DNA of 64,000 nt from Maribacter antarcticus DSM 21422 (GTDB lineage Bacteria > Bacteroidota > Bacteroidia > Flavobacteriales > Flavobacteriaceae). The position numbers and the translations under genes are program-made. The stretch spans positions 248,001 to 312,000 of the forward strand of contig NZ_JHZC01000008.1 of the NCBI RefSeq assembly GCF_000621125.1. The letters are read 5' to 3'. Below the pieces are notes generated by a model. It searched no databases. It was not told where the DNA came from and saw only the letters and a list, made by a program, of their open reading frames with translations. This document shows, one piece after another, positions 52,954 through 61,209 of this stretch. Each line of letters begins with the position of its first letter. Within the stretch, counting starts at the first letter, position 1.

Positions 52954-55380
52954 ATGTATAAACTGTTCCTAAAAATCGCAACACGATATTTACTTAAGAA
53001 TAAGCTCTATTCTTTCATTAATATTTTTGGACTGGCTATCGGCATCGCTTCTTTCGTGCTCATTATGCTCTATGTGAATTACGAACAGAGTTATGATAAA
53101 TTTGAAGGATCTGAGAACGTTTATCGAGCCTACATGGATTACCTAGAAGGCGATACTTTTGTAGCAGGAGATGCCCAAACTTATAATTCGACAGGACCTT
53201 CTCTAAAGGAGGAATTCCCGGAAGTGTTGGACTACGTTAGATTGTTCTATTTTGAAAAAATGACCTTTCAACTAGGAGAGCGCATATTAGAAGAGCCGCT
53301 AGGTTCATTGGCAGACCCTTCCTACTTTGATATTTTCAACTACCCACTGCTAAAAGGAGAAAAAGAAAAGGTGCTATCTCAGCCTTATTCTATTGTACTG
53401 TCCCAATCTTTTGCACAGAAATTATTTGGAACCGAAGATCCAATGCAAAAAACAATTTCTGCATTTAGAGATGGGGAAAAAGCAATACTCACCGTAACGG
53501 GAGTAATGGTCGATATGCCAAAAACCGCGCATTATAGAAACTCCTTTTTAATATCATATGAAACTGAGAAAACGTGGACCTATTATGGCACTGAGATACA
53601 CGAACTTAATTGGAATGCGAACAATTATTATACGTTTCTAAAACTAGATCCAAATGCCAACGTATCTCTTTTACGCCAAAAAATAATGGATAGTGATCTA
53701 GAGCAAGATACAGAGGAACAACACAATATTGAACCTCTTGAAGATATTCATTTGTATTCGGATAAGCCCTATGAGGTTTCCGCGAACGGCAGCGTTACCA
53801 GAATCAAATTTTTGACGGCCATTGCATTTATTATTCTTATTCTCTCGTGGTTAAATTACGTAAACCTTTCCGCTACAAAATCTATGGAGCGTGCAAAGGA
53901 AGCGGGTATTCGTAAAGTTTCTGGAGCCCAAAAATCACAACTGATACTTCAATCTTTAATTGAATCTATATTGCTAAACATTATTGCTATTTCAATATCC
54001 TTAGTGCTGGTGGCTATAACACTGCCCTTGTATAATGCCGTTACTGGTAAGGAGCTCAGCTCAGGTTTATCAAATATTAGCAGCTTTTTGCCTTACTTCC
54101 TTTTTATTTTATTGGGTATGATTCTAGCAGGCCTATATCCTGCACTTTTACTGAGCAGCTATTCTCCCGCCAAAGCGTTAAAAGGAAAAATACAGACTTC
54201 TACACAAGGTTTAGCCATTAGGAAAGGGCTCCTCGTTACCCAGTTTTTAGCTACGATTGTTTTATTGATAGGCACTATTGTAGTGACCAAACAAATTAAT
54301 TTTTTGGAAAGTCAGCCCATTGGCACCAACGTCAATCAAGTTATCGCATTAAAGGGTGAAGTAATAACTGCAAAGGCAGATTCTTTGTTAATTAATGATT
54401 ACAAGGTTTTGGAGGCAGAGTTGAAAAGACTGCCGTTTGTGGAAAAAGTGGCTATTGCACAAACCTATCCTGGCGATAGTTTTGATAATCTATCCTCTAC
54501 CCGTGGGATTTCATTACCAAATGGGAAACGCGAAGAGGACAAGTTATTCTATACCTATCACGTACAGCCCGATTATTTTGATTTAATGGATATTGAATTC
54601 TTGGCCGGCGGAACCTTTCTTGCCTCATCGGAAGGGAAGGGACGACAGGTTATAGTCAACGAAACCTTTCTTAAGAATATGGGTATCTCATCTGCCGATG
54701 ATGTGCTGAATAAAACACTTGGGTTTTGGGGCTATGATGAATGGAGGGTAGCCGGTGTAATTAAGGATTACTATCATTTTGGACTCAAAAGCCCCGTGTT
54801 GCCTATGATTATTCGTTATCAGAGTGATGTAAGTAATCTGTTAGTAAAACTAGACCCTTCTGCGGCATCACTCTCAGGTATCGAATCTTCTATGTCACAA
54901 ATAAAATTAGTATGGACCCGAATCTTCCCAAAAAGTACGTTCAACTATACTTTTTTAGATCAAAAATTTGAAGCACAATACAAAGAAGATAAAGCCTTTG
55001 GGTCTGCCTTTCAGGTTTTCACTGTTATAGCAATTCTTATCGCTGCCATGGGCTTGTTTGGACTTACATCCTACACTGTGGTGCAACGTAAAAAGGAAAT
55101 AGGCATACGTAAGGTAAATGGGGCGACCATACCACAAGTGCTTGCACTTTTAAATAAGGATTTTGTTAAATGGGTAGGTGTGGCTTTTGTTATTGCAGTG
55201 CCTGTTTCTTGGTATACCATGAATCAATGGTTAGAAGGCTTTGCATACCGCACAACACTTAGTTGGTGGGTGTTTGCTTTGGCGGGAATTTCAGCACTTT
55301 TAATCGCCTTGTTAACTGTAAGTTGGCAGAGTTTTCAAGCAGCGGTCACCAATCCAGTAGATTCACTTAGAGATGAATAA
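52954..55380 (+). CDS. FtsX/MacB-type ABC permease P11
   Basis: 808 residues from ATG 52954 (a TTG lies one codon upstream). N-terminus MYKLFLKIATRYLLKNKLYSFINIFGLAIG. The first coupling segment RAKEAGIRKVSGA has Ala for Val/Ile; the second, RKKEIGIRKVNGA, is shared in style with P7. C-terminus NPVDSLRDE is acidic, as in P12 (NPVNSLRDE), and unlike the NPVKSLR of the others. This pairs P11 and P12 as a subtype located with ATPase 2. Confidence 0.93.
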   Translation: MYKLFLKIATRYLLKNKLYSFINIFGLAIGIASFVLIMLYVNYEQSYDKFEGSENVYRAYMDYLEGDTFVAGDAQTYNSTGPSLKEEFPEVLDYVRLFYFEKMTFQLGERILEEPLGSLADPSYFDIFNYPLLKGEKEKVLSQPYSIVLSQSFAQKLFGTEDPMQKTISAFRDGEKAILTVTGVMVDMPKTAHYRNSFLISYETEKTWTYYGTEIHELNWNANNYYTFLKLDPNANVSLLRQKIMDSDLEQDTEEQHNIEPLEDIHLYSDKPYEVSANGSVTRIKFLTAIAFIILILSWLNYVNLSATKSMERAKEAGIRKVSGAQKSQLILQSLIESILLNIIAISISLVLVAITLPLYNAVTGKELSSGLSNISSFLPYFLFILLGMILAGLYPALLLSSYSPAKALKGKIQTSTQGLAIRKGLLVTQFLATIVLLIGTIVVTKQINFLESQPIGTNVNQVIALKGEVITAKADSLLINDYKVLEAELKRLPFVEKVAIAQTYPGDSFDNLSSTRGISLPNGKREEDKLFYTYHVQPDYFDLMDIEFLAGGTFLASSEGKGRQVIVNETFLKNMGISSADDVLNKTLGFWGYDEWRVAGVIKDYYHFGLKSPVLPMIIRYQSDVSNLLVKLDPSAASLSGIESSMSQIKLVWTRIFPKSTFNYTFLDQKFEAQYKEDKAFGSAFQVFTVIAILIAAMGLFGLTSYTVVQRKKEIGIRKVNGATIPQVLALLNKDFVKWVGVAFVIAVPVSWYTMNQWLEGFAYRTTLSWWVFALAGISALLIALLTVSWQSFQAAVTNPVDSLRDE

Positions 55381-55405
55381 TAACCAATCAAAAAACAAAT
55401 AAATC

Positions 55406-56128
55406 ATGAAAGCTATACTACCATTTTTCGCACTAATTATATGTGCCTCATGGACTCATGCCCAACGTTGTAAAAAAACAAAAGGGAATGGAAACGTGGT
55501 TACTGCAGAAAGAAAAGTGGGAAACTATGAGGGTATTACTGAGGGTGTATTTTACGAAGTAACCTTGGTGGAAGGGAAAGAAGGCAGCATTACCATGACT
55601 ACTGAAGATAATATGTTAGAATACACAGACCCGGAGCTAGGAGTCAGTACCTTAACCATAAAATCTAAGGATCATACGCAATTGAAGCGATTTCTAGTAG
55701 AGAAGGTTTCTATTGCCATTCCCGTGGATAAGATAAATGCAATTAGATTACCTGGTTCGGGGAAAGTAAGCTCTTCCTTAACGCTGGAGGCGTCAAATTT
55801 TAAAGTGCATACATCAAGGTCTAGAAATGCAGAACTGAAGTTGAAGGCGAAACGAATTGGGGTAATTTCTTCTGGTTCCAGTACTATTACTTTGGATGGT
55901 AGCGCTGAAAGTTTGGATATCACGGCTTCAGGCTCATCTAATCTAAGGGCTTTGGAATTAATATTGAATACCGCCGAGATTAGACCTTCTGGCTCCTCTA
56001 ATATTCGAATTGCAGTTAACAGCCTAATTGATTCAAGATGTCTGGGATAGAGTAGCATTAAGTATCACGGAAACCCAGAAAAAATGCATAGTAAATCTTC
56101 TGGTTCCAGTAAGGTGTCTAAGGAGTAA
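55406..56128 (+). pseudogene. GIN-domain (DUF2807) exported protein with an internal stop
   Basis: Signal peptide MKAILPFFALIICASWTHAQ, then a DUF2807/GIN beta-helical domain rich in Ser/Gly turns (YEGITEGVFYEVTLVEG, IRLPGSGKVSSS, TASGSSNLRALEL, RPSGSSNIRI). TAG at 56048-56050 ends the frame after 214 residues. The same frame then continues for 25 more codons in family style (SSIKYHGNPEKMHSKSSGSS, KVSKE) to TAA at 56126. So the C-terminal strands are cut off by a nonsense change, with local scrambling near RCLG. It may still give a shortened product (55406-56050). Lies 25 bp after P11 in the same unit. GIN proteins are common beside Bacteroidota stress and permease genes; function unknown. 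Confidence 0.8.
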
Positions 56129-56197
56129 TTGAAAAGTAGACAACAAATTTATCTAATTTTAGGTTAATGCCTTAAGAGCGGAATATAGACAAGAATT

Positions 56198-58612
56198 ATG
56201 TTTAAGAACTATTTAAAAATTGCGTTTCGCAACCTATCGAAGGATAAGGCCTTCACGTCCATTAATGTCATAGGACTCTCGGTTGCTTTTGGGGTGGCTA
56301 TTCTTTTGGCAATGGCTGGGTTTTTTGATTTGTCCTATGATAAATTCCACGAGAACGGAGATCGTATTTATAAGGTATACGCTATTGAGCAAACCACTAA
56401 AGGTCCCCAAGCAAGTGTAAGTCATCCGGCCCCATTGATAACTTCTTTAAAAGAGGGTGTTCCCGGAATTGAAATGGCCTCTCGGTATGTACAGGATGAG
56501 GCTATTGTTTCTTTTGGAGACAAGGAGATTAACATGGATATCAGTTGGGTAGATACTGATTTTTTTAACATATTTACATTTCCTTCTGTAAAAGGAAAAA
56601 GGCAAAGTCCACTCAACGAGTTGTCTTCTGTTGTAATTACGGAGAACACCGCAAAAACTCTTTTTGGAGATGAAGAAGCAGTGGGGAAAACGGTACAGAT
56701 ATTGATTAATGGAGAAGATCAATCCTTTACAGTTGCCTCGGTAGTGGCAAACCATGTGCCGCAAAGTACAATAGGGTTTGAACTAGCGGTTAGGTTTGAA
56801 AAACATGAGGATTATCTAGAAAACCAAGACGCTTGGAACGCTAAATATCATGATGTATATGTGCAAATGACCGCAGGAGTTTCTCCTGTTCAATTTGAGA
56901 AGGCGACCCGCTCTTTAATCGATATAAATTTTAAAGAGCAAATAGAAAATGCCCAACGCGATGGGGCACTGGCGAACGCTGAGGGTCGCTTTATTAGTTA
57001 TGAATTATTGCCTCTTAATGATGTTAATTTTGTAAAATTCAGAAACGGATACGCAGAGGTTAGTAGAAGTACTCCGTATCTTGTTTTGAGTATTGCTTTT
57101 TTAATTCTTTTCATTGCTTGTGTAAATTTCATAAATATGAGTGTTGCGAAAAGTGGGCAGCGGCTTCGAGAAATCGGAATGCGAAAAACACTTGGTGCTA
57201 AGAGGGAACAGTTATTTTTTCAATTTTGGAGCGAAAGCCTGTTTGTGTTCTTGGTGTCTATTTTATGTGGTGTGGTTTTGAGCATGCTATTTATAGATCA
57301 GTTTAAAACTGTTTTTAGAACTAAAGTCACTTTTGATTTGCTACTATCACCCACACTAATTCTATCCTTTTTAGCAGGTGTATTACTTATTACCTTATTA
57401 GTTGGAGGCTATCCTGCGGTATTGTTAAGCAAGTTAGGAACCCTACAATCTTTAAAGGGTAAATTGAGTGCGTCTAGCAAAAACAGGGTGCGTGATGTTT
57501 TAATGATTGCCCAATTTGGTATTGCTATTTTATTGATAACTGGGACTTTAGTTCTGCGTAGTCAGTTGGATTTTATGCGGAATAAGGATTTAGGTTTTAA
57601 CAAGGAACATGTACTTTCCTTTCCTTTGGATGGAAAAAGAGAGAGCTATAAAGCCATTGAGTTATTACGAAACGAGCTAGCCGGAAATCCTGATATTTTA
57701 GAAATAACGGGGGCCGATAATAACTTGGGCTATGGTAAGGATGGGAGTGTATCCAAAAGTGTTTTTGGATTTGAATATAAAAATAGGGTTGTTAAGACCA
57801 ATATGTTGGTCGTAGATTATGATTATGTAGCTGCGCTGGATTTGGAAATAGTAGCTGGTAGAAATTTTAATAGGGGGTTTGCTAACGATAGTTTAAGTGT
57901 GGTCATTAATGAGACTATGGCTAAGGAGTTTGGAGAAGAAGATCCATTAACAGCGTATGTAAGCGTTAGAGATTCCTTAAATTATCCTGTAATTGGTGTA
58001 GTAAAGGACTATAATTTTGAAAATTTAGACAAGACGGTCGAACCGATTACTATGTTTATGAATAAGCAATGGGGTTTGTACTACGCCTATGTCAAGGTGG
58101 CTCCTGGGAATTTAGCTAAATCTTACGCAGTAGTAGAGCAGGCTTGGGTAAAGATTGAACCTAACGCTAAGTTTTTAGGTTCTTTTTTGGATGAGAATAT
58201 AAATAGAACCTTTAGAAAAGAAGAACGTATGACCACTATGATTACAAGCGGTTCTATTTTAGCTATTGCCTTGAGTTGTATCGGTCTTTTTGCGATTTCT
58301 TTATTGATAGTAAATCAACGTACAAAAGAAATAGGGGTAAGAAAGGTAATTGGGGCAAGCGTAGCCAATATTACATTTTTGTTGACTAAGGATTTTCTCA
58401 AACTTGTTGGAATCTCATTTCTAATAGCGTCGCCGATTGCTTGGTGGTTTATGAAGGAATGGTTACAGAATTATCCTTTTAAGATAGAATTGAATATGGG
58501 ATTTTTTCTAGCAGCAGGATTTTTGGCTACATGCATAGCACTACTCACGGTGGGCGGTAGAACTATAAACGCTGCCATGCAGAACCCTGTAAATAGCTTA
58601 CGAGACGAGTAA
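56198..58612 (+). CDS. FtsX/MacB-type ABC permease P12
   Basis: 804 residues, N-terminus MFKNYLKIAFRNLSKDKAFTSINVIGLSVA. The first coupling segment is RLREIGMRKTLGA (Arg for Lys), the second RTKEIGVRKVIGA. C-terminus NPVNSLRDE, matching the acidic end of P11. TM1 ends FGVAILLAMAGFF instead of the usual LLI/LFI pattern. It is followed after a GATTTCC/GGAAATC hairpin by ATPase 2, the only permease directly adjacent to that ATPase. Confidence 0.93.
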   Translation: MFKNYLKIAFRNLSKDKAFTSINVIGLSVAFGVAILLAMAGFFDLSYDKFHENGDRIYKVYAIEQTTKGPQASVSHPAPLITSLKEGVPGIEMASRYVQDEAIVSFGDKEINMDISWVDTDFFNIFTFPSVKGKRQSPLNELSSVVITENTAKTLFGDEEAVGKTVQILINGEDQSFTVASVVANHVPQSTIGFELAVRFEKHEDYLENQDAWNAKYHDVYVQMTAGVSPVQFEKATRSLIDINFKEQIENAQRDGALANAEGRFISYELLPLNDVNFVKFRNGYAEVSRSTPYLVLSIAFLILFIACVNFINMSVAKSGQRLREIGMRKTLGAKREQLFFQFWSESLFVFLVSILCGVVLSMLFIDQFKTVFRTKVTFDLLLSPTLILSFLAGVLLITLLVGGYPAVLLSKLGTLQSLKGKLSASSKNRVRDVLMIAQFGIAILLITGTLVLRSQLDFMRNKDLGFNKEHVLSFPLDGKRESYKAIELLRNELAGNPDILEITGADNNLGYGKDGSVSKSVFGFEYKNRVVKTNMLVVDYDYVAALDLEIVAGRNFNRGFANDSLSVVINETMAKEFGEEDPLTAYVSVRDSLNYPVIGVVKDYNFENLDKTVEPITMFMNKQWGLYYAYVKVAPGNLAKSYAVVEQAWVKIEPNAKFLGSFLDENINRTFRKEERMTTMITSGSILAIALSCIGLFAISLLIVNQRTKEIGVRKVIGASVANITFLLTKDFLKLVGISFLIASPIAWWFMKEWLQNYPFKIELNMGFFLAAGFLATCIALLTVGGRTINAAMQNPVNSLRDE

Positions 58613-58623
58613 AGATATTAATA

Positions 58624-58641
58624 GATTTCCTTTCGGAAATC
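58624..58641. repeat. Short hairpin between P12 and ATPase 2
   Basis: GATTTCC-TTTC-GGAAATC, a perfect 7-bp stem with four-base loop in a 48-bp gap and no T-run. Similar in form to the hairpin after tolC; perhaps an RNA-processing or REP-like element. Confidence 0.6.
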
Positions 58642-58660
58642 GGAGTAAAAACAATTCATT

Positions 58661-59326
58661 ATGTTATTAGAATTAAACAATATTTTTAAATGGGTCAATT
58701 CAGGAGGCCAACGTATTTTTCTGTTAAAGGATATCAATCTTCAGGTAGAAGAAGGGGAGTTTATTTCAATAATGGGGCCTTCTGGTTCTGGAAAATCTAC
58801 ACTTTTGAACGTCATTGGAATGCTGGATGGTTTTGATGAAGGGGAGTATAACTTTTTGGATGAATCCGTTCATACCTTAAAAGAAAAGCACAGAGCAAAC
58901 TTGTATAAAGAATATATAGGTTTTGTTTTTCAATCCTATCATTTGTTAGATGAGTTGACTGTTCAAGAGAACTTAGAAATGCCTTTACTGTATAAAAAAT
59001 ATAAAGGTGCGGAGCGTAAAGCTATGGTAGCAGATATGCTAGACAGATTTAATATTGTGGGGAAAAAAGACTTGTTTCCAGCGCAATTGAGCGGTGGACA
59101 ACAACAGTTAGTTGGCGTTGCCCGCGCTTTAATTGCTAGTCCAAAACTAATATTAGCAGATGAACCCACCGGAAACCTCAATTCACAGCAAAGTGCAGAA
59201 ATTATGGAGCTATTCAAAAAATTGAATCAAGAAGATGGTGTCACCATAATACAAGTTACCCATTCGGAAAAGAATGCTGCCTATGGTTCAAGAATACTTA
59301 AACTATTGGATGGGCGGAAGGTATAA
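58661..59326 (+). CDS. MacB/LolD-type ABC transporter ATPase 2 (divergent)
   Basis: 221 residues. Walker A GPSGSGKS (39-46), Q-loop FVFQSYHLLDELTV, signature LSGGQ (143-147), Walker B LILADE (163-168) and H-loop QVTHSEK are present. Two deviations from ATPase 1 and the family: after the signature QQR is QQL (Leu150), and the D-loop GNLDS is GNLNS (Asn174, codon AAT 59180-59182). The D-loop Asp normally helps couple the two nucleotide sites, so hydrolysis kinetics may differ. Last gene of the array, next to P12; convergent with the amidase (12-bp gap). Confidence 0.92.
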   Translation: MLLELNNIFKWVNSGGQRIFLLKDINLQVEEGEFISIMGPSGSGKSTLLNVIGMLDGFDEGEYNFLDESVHTLKEKHRANLYKEYIGFVFQSYHLLDELTVQENLEMPLLYKKYKGAERKAMVADMLDRFNIVGKKDLFPAQLSGGQQQLVGVARALIASPKLILADEPTGNLNSQQSAEIMELFKKLNQEDGVTIIQVTHSEKNAAYGSRILKLLDGRKV

Positions 59327-59338
59327 GATAAGGGGTAT

Positions 59339-61012
59339 TTAATCTGTATACCCTGCTGGATGCATTTCGTCAAACTGGGTATTTTTTTGAAAAGCTTTAG
59401 CCAATAAAAGGATGCTTGCCTCATCATATAAATTACCAACAAGTGTAATGCTGGTAGGATGTTTTTCTTTATCAAGACCGGTGGGAATTGAAATTACAGG
59501 GTGTCCCGTAAGATTAGTGACAACTAATTGCCGGTTACCAAAAGTTGGAGATATAAGTACGTCATATTCCTTCATGATGGTGTTCATTTTTTCGATAAGA
59601 ACTTGACGATGTCTATTGGCTTGTAAGTATTCCACCGCAGGGATTAGGCGTGCTTGCCGTAATGAATTTGCTCTAGATTTTTGATTCTGTTCCATCATTT
59701 GGTCCACATCACCTGAGCGTACTAAATCGTCAAAAAATGCTCCAGCTTCAGCCCTTAGTATGATATCAAAGCTTTTGTAAGGGATATCTTCCGGTAATTC
59801 TACTTCGTTTAGGGTTAGGCCTAATTTTTTAAAAGTTTTAATAGCCCTTTCTGAGTTATGCTTACTTAAAGTGGTATCTTTTTCTATGTCTTTTTTTAGA
59901 TAACCTATCCGTAGGGTCGAGATATCTTTTTGAGGTTCAAAACCGTCAGGATACGCTGTTGTTGTTTGGTCTCTCGGATCTTTTCCAGTAATAAAACTGT
60001 AAACGATTGCGCAATCTTCGGCACTTCTGGTCATTGGTCCAACCTTGTCCATAGACCAACTAAGACTCATTACTCCGTGCCTACTTACCCTGCCGTAAGT
60101 AGGTCTTAAACCAGTAATACCATTTTTTGTACTTGGTGATGTAATGGAGCCTAAGGTTTCCGTTCCAAGGGCAAAAGGAACTAAGCCTGCAGAAGTAGCG
60201 GATCCAGAACCTGCAGATGAACCACTGGCACCTTCTTTGGTATCCCATGGGTTTTTTGTTTTACCACCAAACCAAACATCCCCGCGAGCTAAGGAACCCG
60301 AGACCAATTTGGCAATAAGAACCGCACCTGCATTTTGGAGTCGTTCAACGACGGTTGCCGTCATATCTATTTCTTGATTTTTGTAGGGTTCAGCGCCCCA
60401 GGTAGTTTTGTAGCCTTTTACAGACATTAAATCCTTAACGCCATAAGGTATGCCATGAAGTATGCCACGGTATTTGCCTTCTGCTAACTCTTTATCCATT
60501 TTTTTTGCCTGTTCAAGAGCCATTTCTTCGGTAATGGTGATGGTGCATTCTAGAATCGGATTATACCTTTTATGACGTTCTATAAAAAATTCGGACAGCG
60601 CTACTGCGGTTATTTTTTTATGTTTAATCAGCGAGGCTAGTTGGGGAATAGAATAAAAAGCAAGATTGTTTTTGTCTCTCGGTAATTCAACTCCAACGGG
60701 TATGTTCCAATCTGGAAAACCGGCTTGTGGTCTGGCGGAAAAGTCTTTAGGCAAGGGGTCAAAGCGTATCGCAGGAAAGACGTCATTGTCCAATGTGTAT
60801 TTTCGTAAAGAATCAAAACCTTCTTTATTTTGCTCTAAATAAGGATAAAGGGTGTCTATGTATTTCTTATTGAATTCTATACCAATGATTTTTAGACTTT
60901 TAGCCACATCGTCTTTTGAAAATTCAGTTTTAGATTGTTTACAGTCAGTTAGGAGCAATACCAGAAAGCACAATAAAATAAATCCACGTAGTTTCTTATA
61001 AAATAATGACAT
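59339..61012 (-). CDS. Amidase-signature lipoprotein
   Basis: 557 residues. Lipoprotein signal ending LLLTDC (Cys25). The amidase signature domain has the catalytic lysine in GIPYGVKDLMSVKG (~193), the Gly/Ser-rich GASGSSAGSGSATSAG with cis-Ser (~267-282) and the nucleophile region GTETLGSITSPS (~290-301). Enzymes of this group cleave carboxamide bonds; the C-terminal EYDVLISPTFG is also typical. An N-terminal ~115-residue extension precedes the domain. Lipid anchoring puts it in the periplasm or at the surface; substrate unknown. A weak -7-like TACTTTAG lies at 61046-61039. Confidence 0.9.
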   Translation of the reverse strand: MSLFYKKLRGFILLCFLVLLLTDCKQSKTEFSKDDVAKSLKIIGIEFNKKYIDTLYPYLEQNKEGFDSLRKYTLDNDVFPAIRFDPLPKDFSARPQAGFPDWNIPVGVELPRDKNNLAFYSIPQLASLIKHKKITAVALSEFFIERHKRYNPILECTITITEEMALEQAKKMDKELAEGKYRGILHGIPYGVKDLMSVKGYKTTWGAEPYKNQEIDMTATVVERLQNAGAVLIAKLVSGSLARGDVWFGGKTKNPWDTKEGASGSSAGSGSATSAGLVPFALGTETLGSITSPSTKNGITGLRPTYGRVSRHGVMSLSWSMDKVGPMTRSAEDCAIVYSFITGKDPRDQTTTAYPDGFEPQKDISTLRIGYLKKDIEKDTTLSKHNSERAIKTFKKLGLTLNEVELPEDIPYKSFDIILRAEAGAFFDDLVRSGDVDQMMEQNQKSRANSLRQARLIPAVEYLQANRHRQVLIEKMNTIMKEYDVLISPTFGNRQLVVTNLTGHPVISIPTGLDKEKHPTSITLVGNLYDEASILLLAKAFQKNTQFDEMHPAGYTD

Positions 61013-61179
61013 ATACTTTTGAATTTTAATTACTAATTCTAAAGTACGCTTTTTGCATTGTATTGTTGCTTTACCCGCTGCTAAATGAAATAAAATTTTA
61101 TTTCTAATAGCAGTAGATATTGTTTATACTGACATGTTCATTTTCAATCCAGTAACTTCATAATCTCAGCCCTAAGAAC

Positions 61180-61187
61180 TATCTTTG
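61180..61187 (+). promoter_or_regulatory. -7 promoter element before mrp
   Basis: TATCTTTG matches TAnnTTTG exactly, 22 bp before ATG 61210. This supports that start over the in-frame TTG at 61198. Confidence 0.5.
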
Positions 61188-61209
61188 TGGCATAGAATTG
61201 ATATGTATA

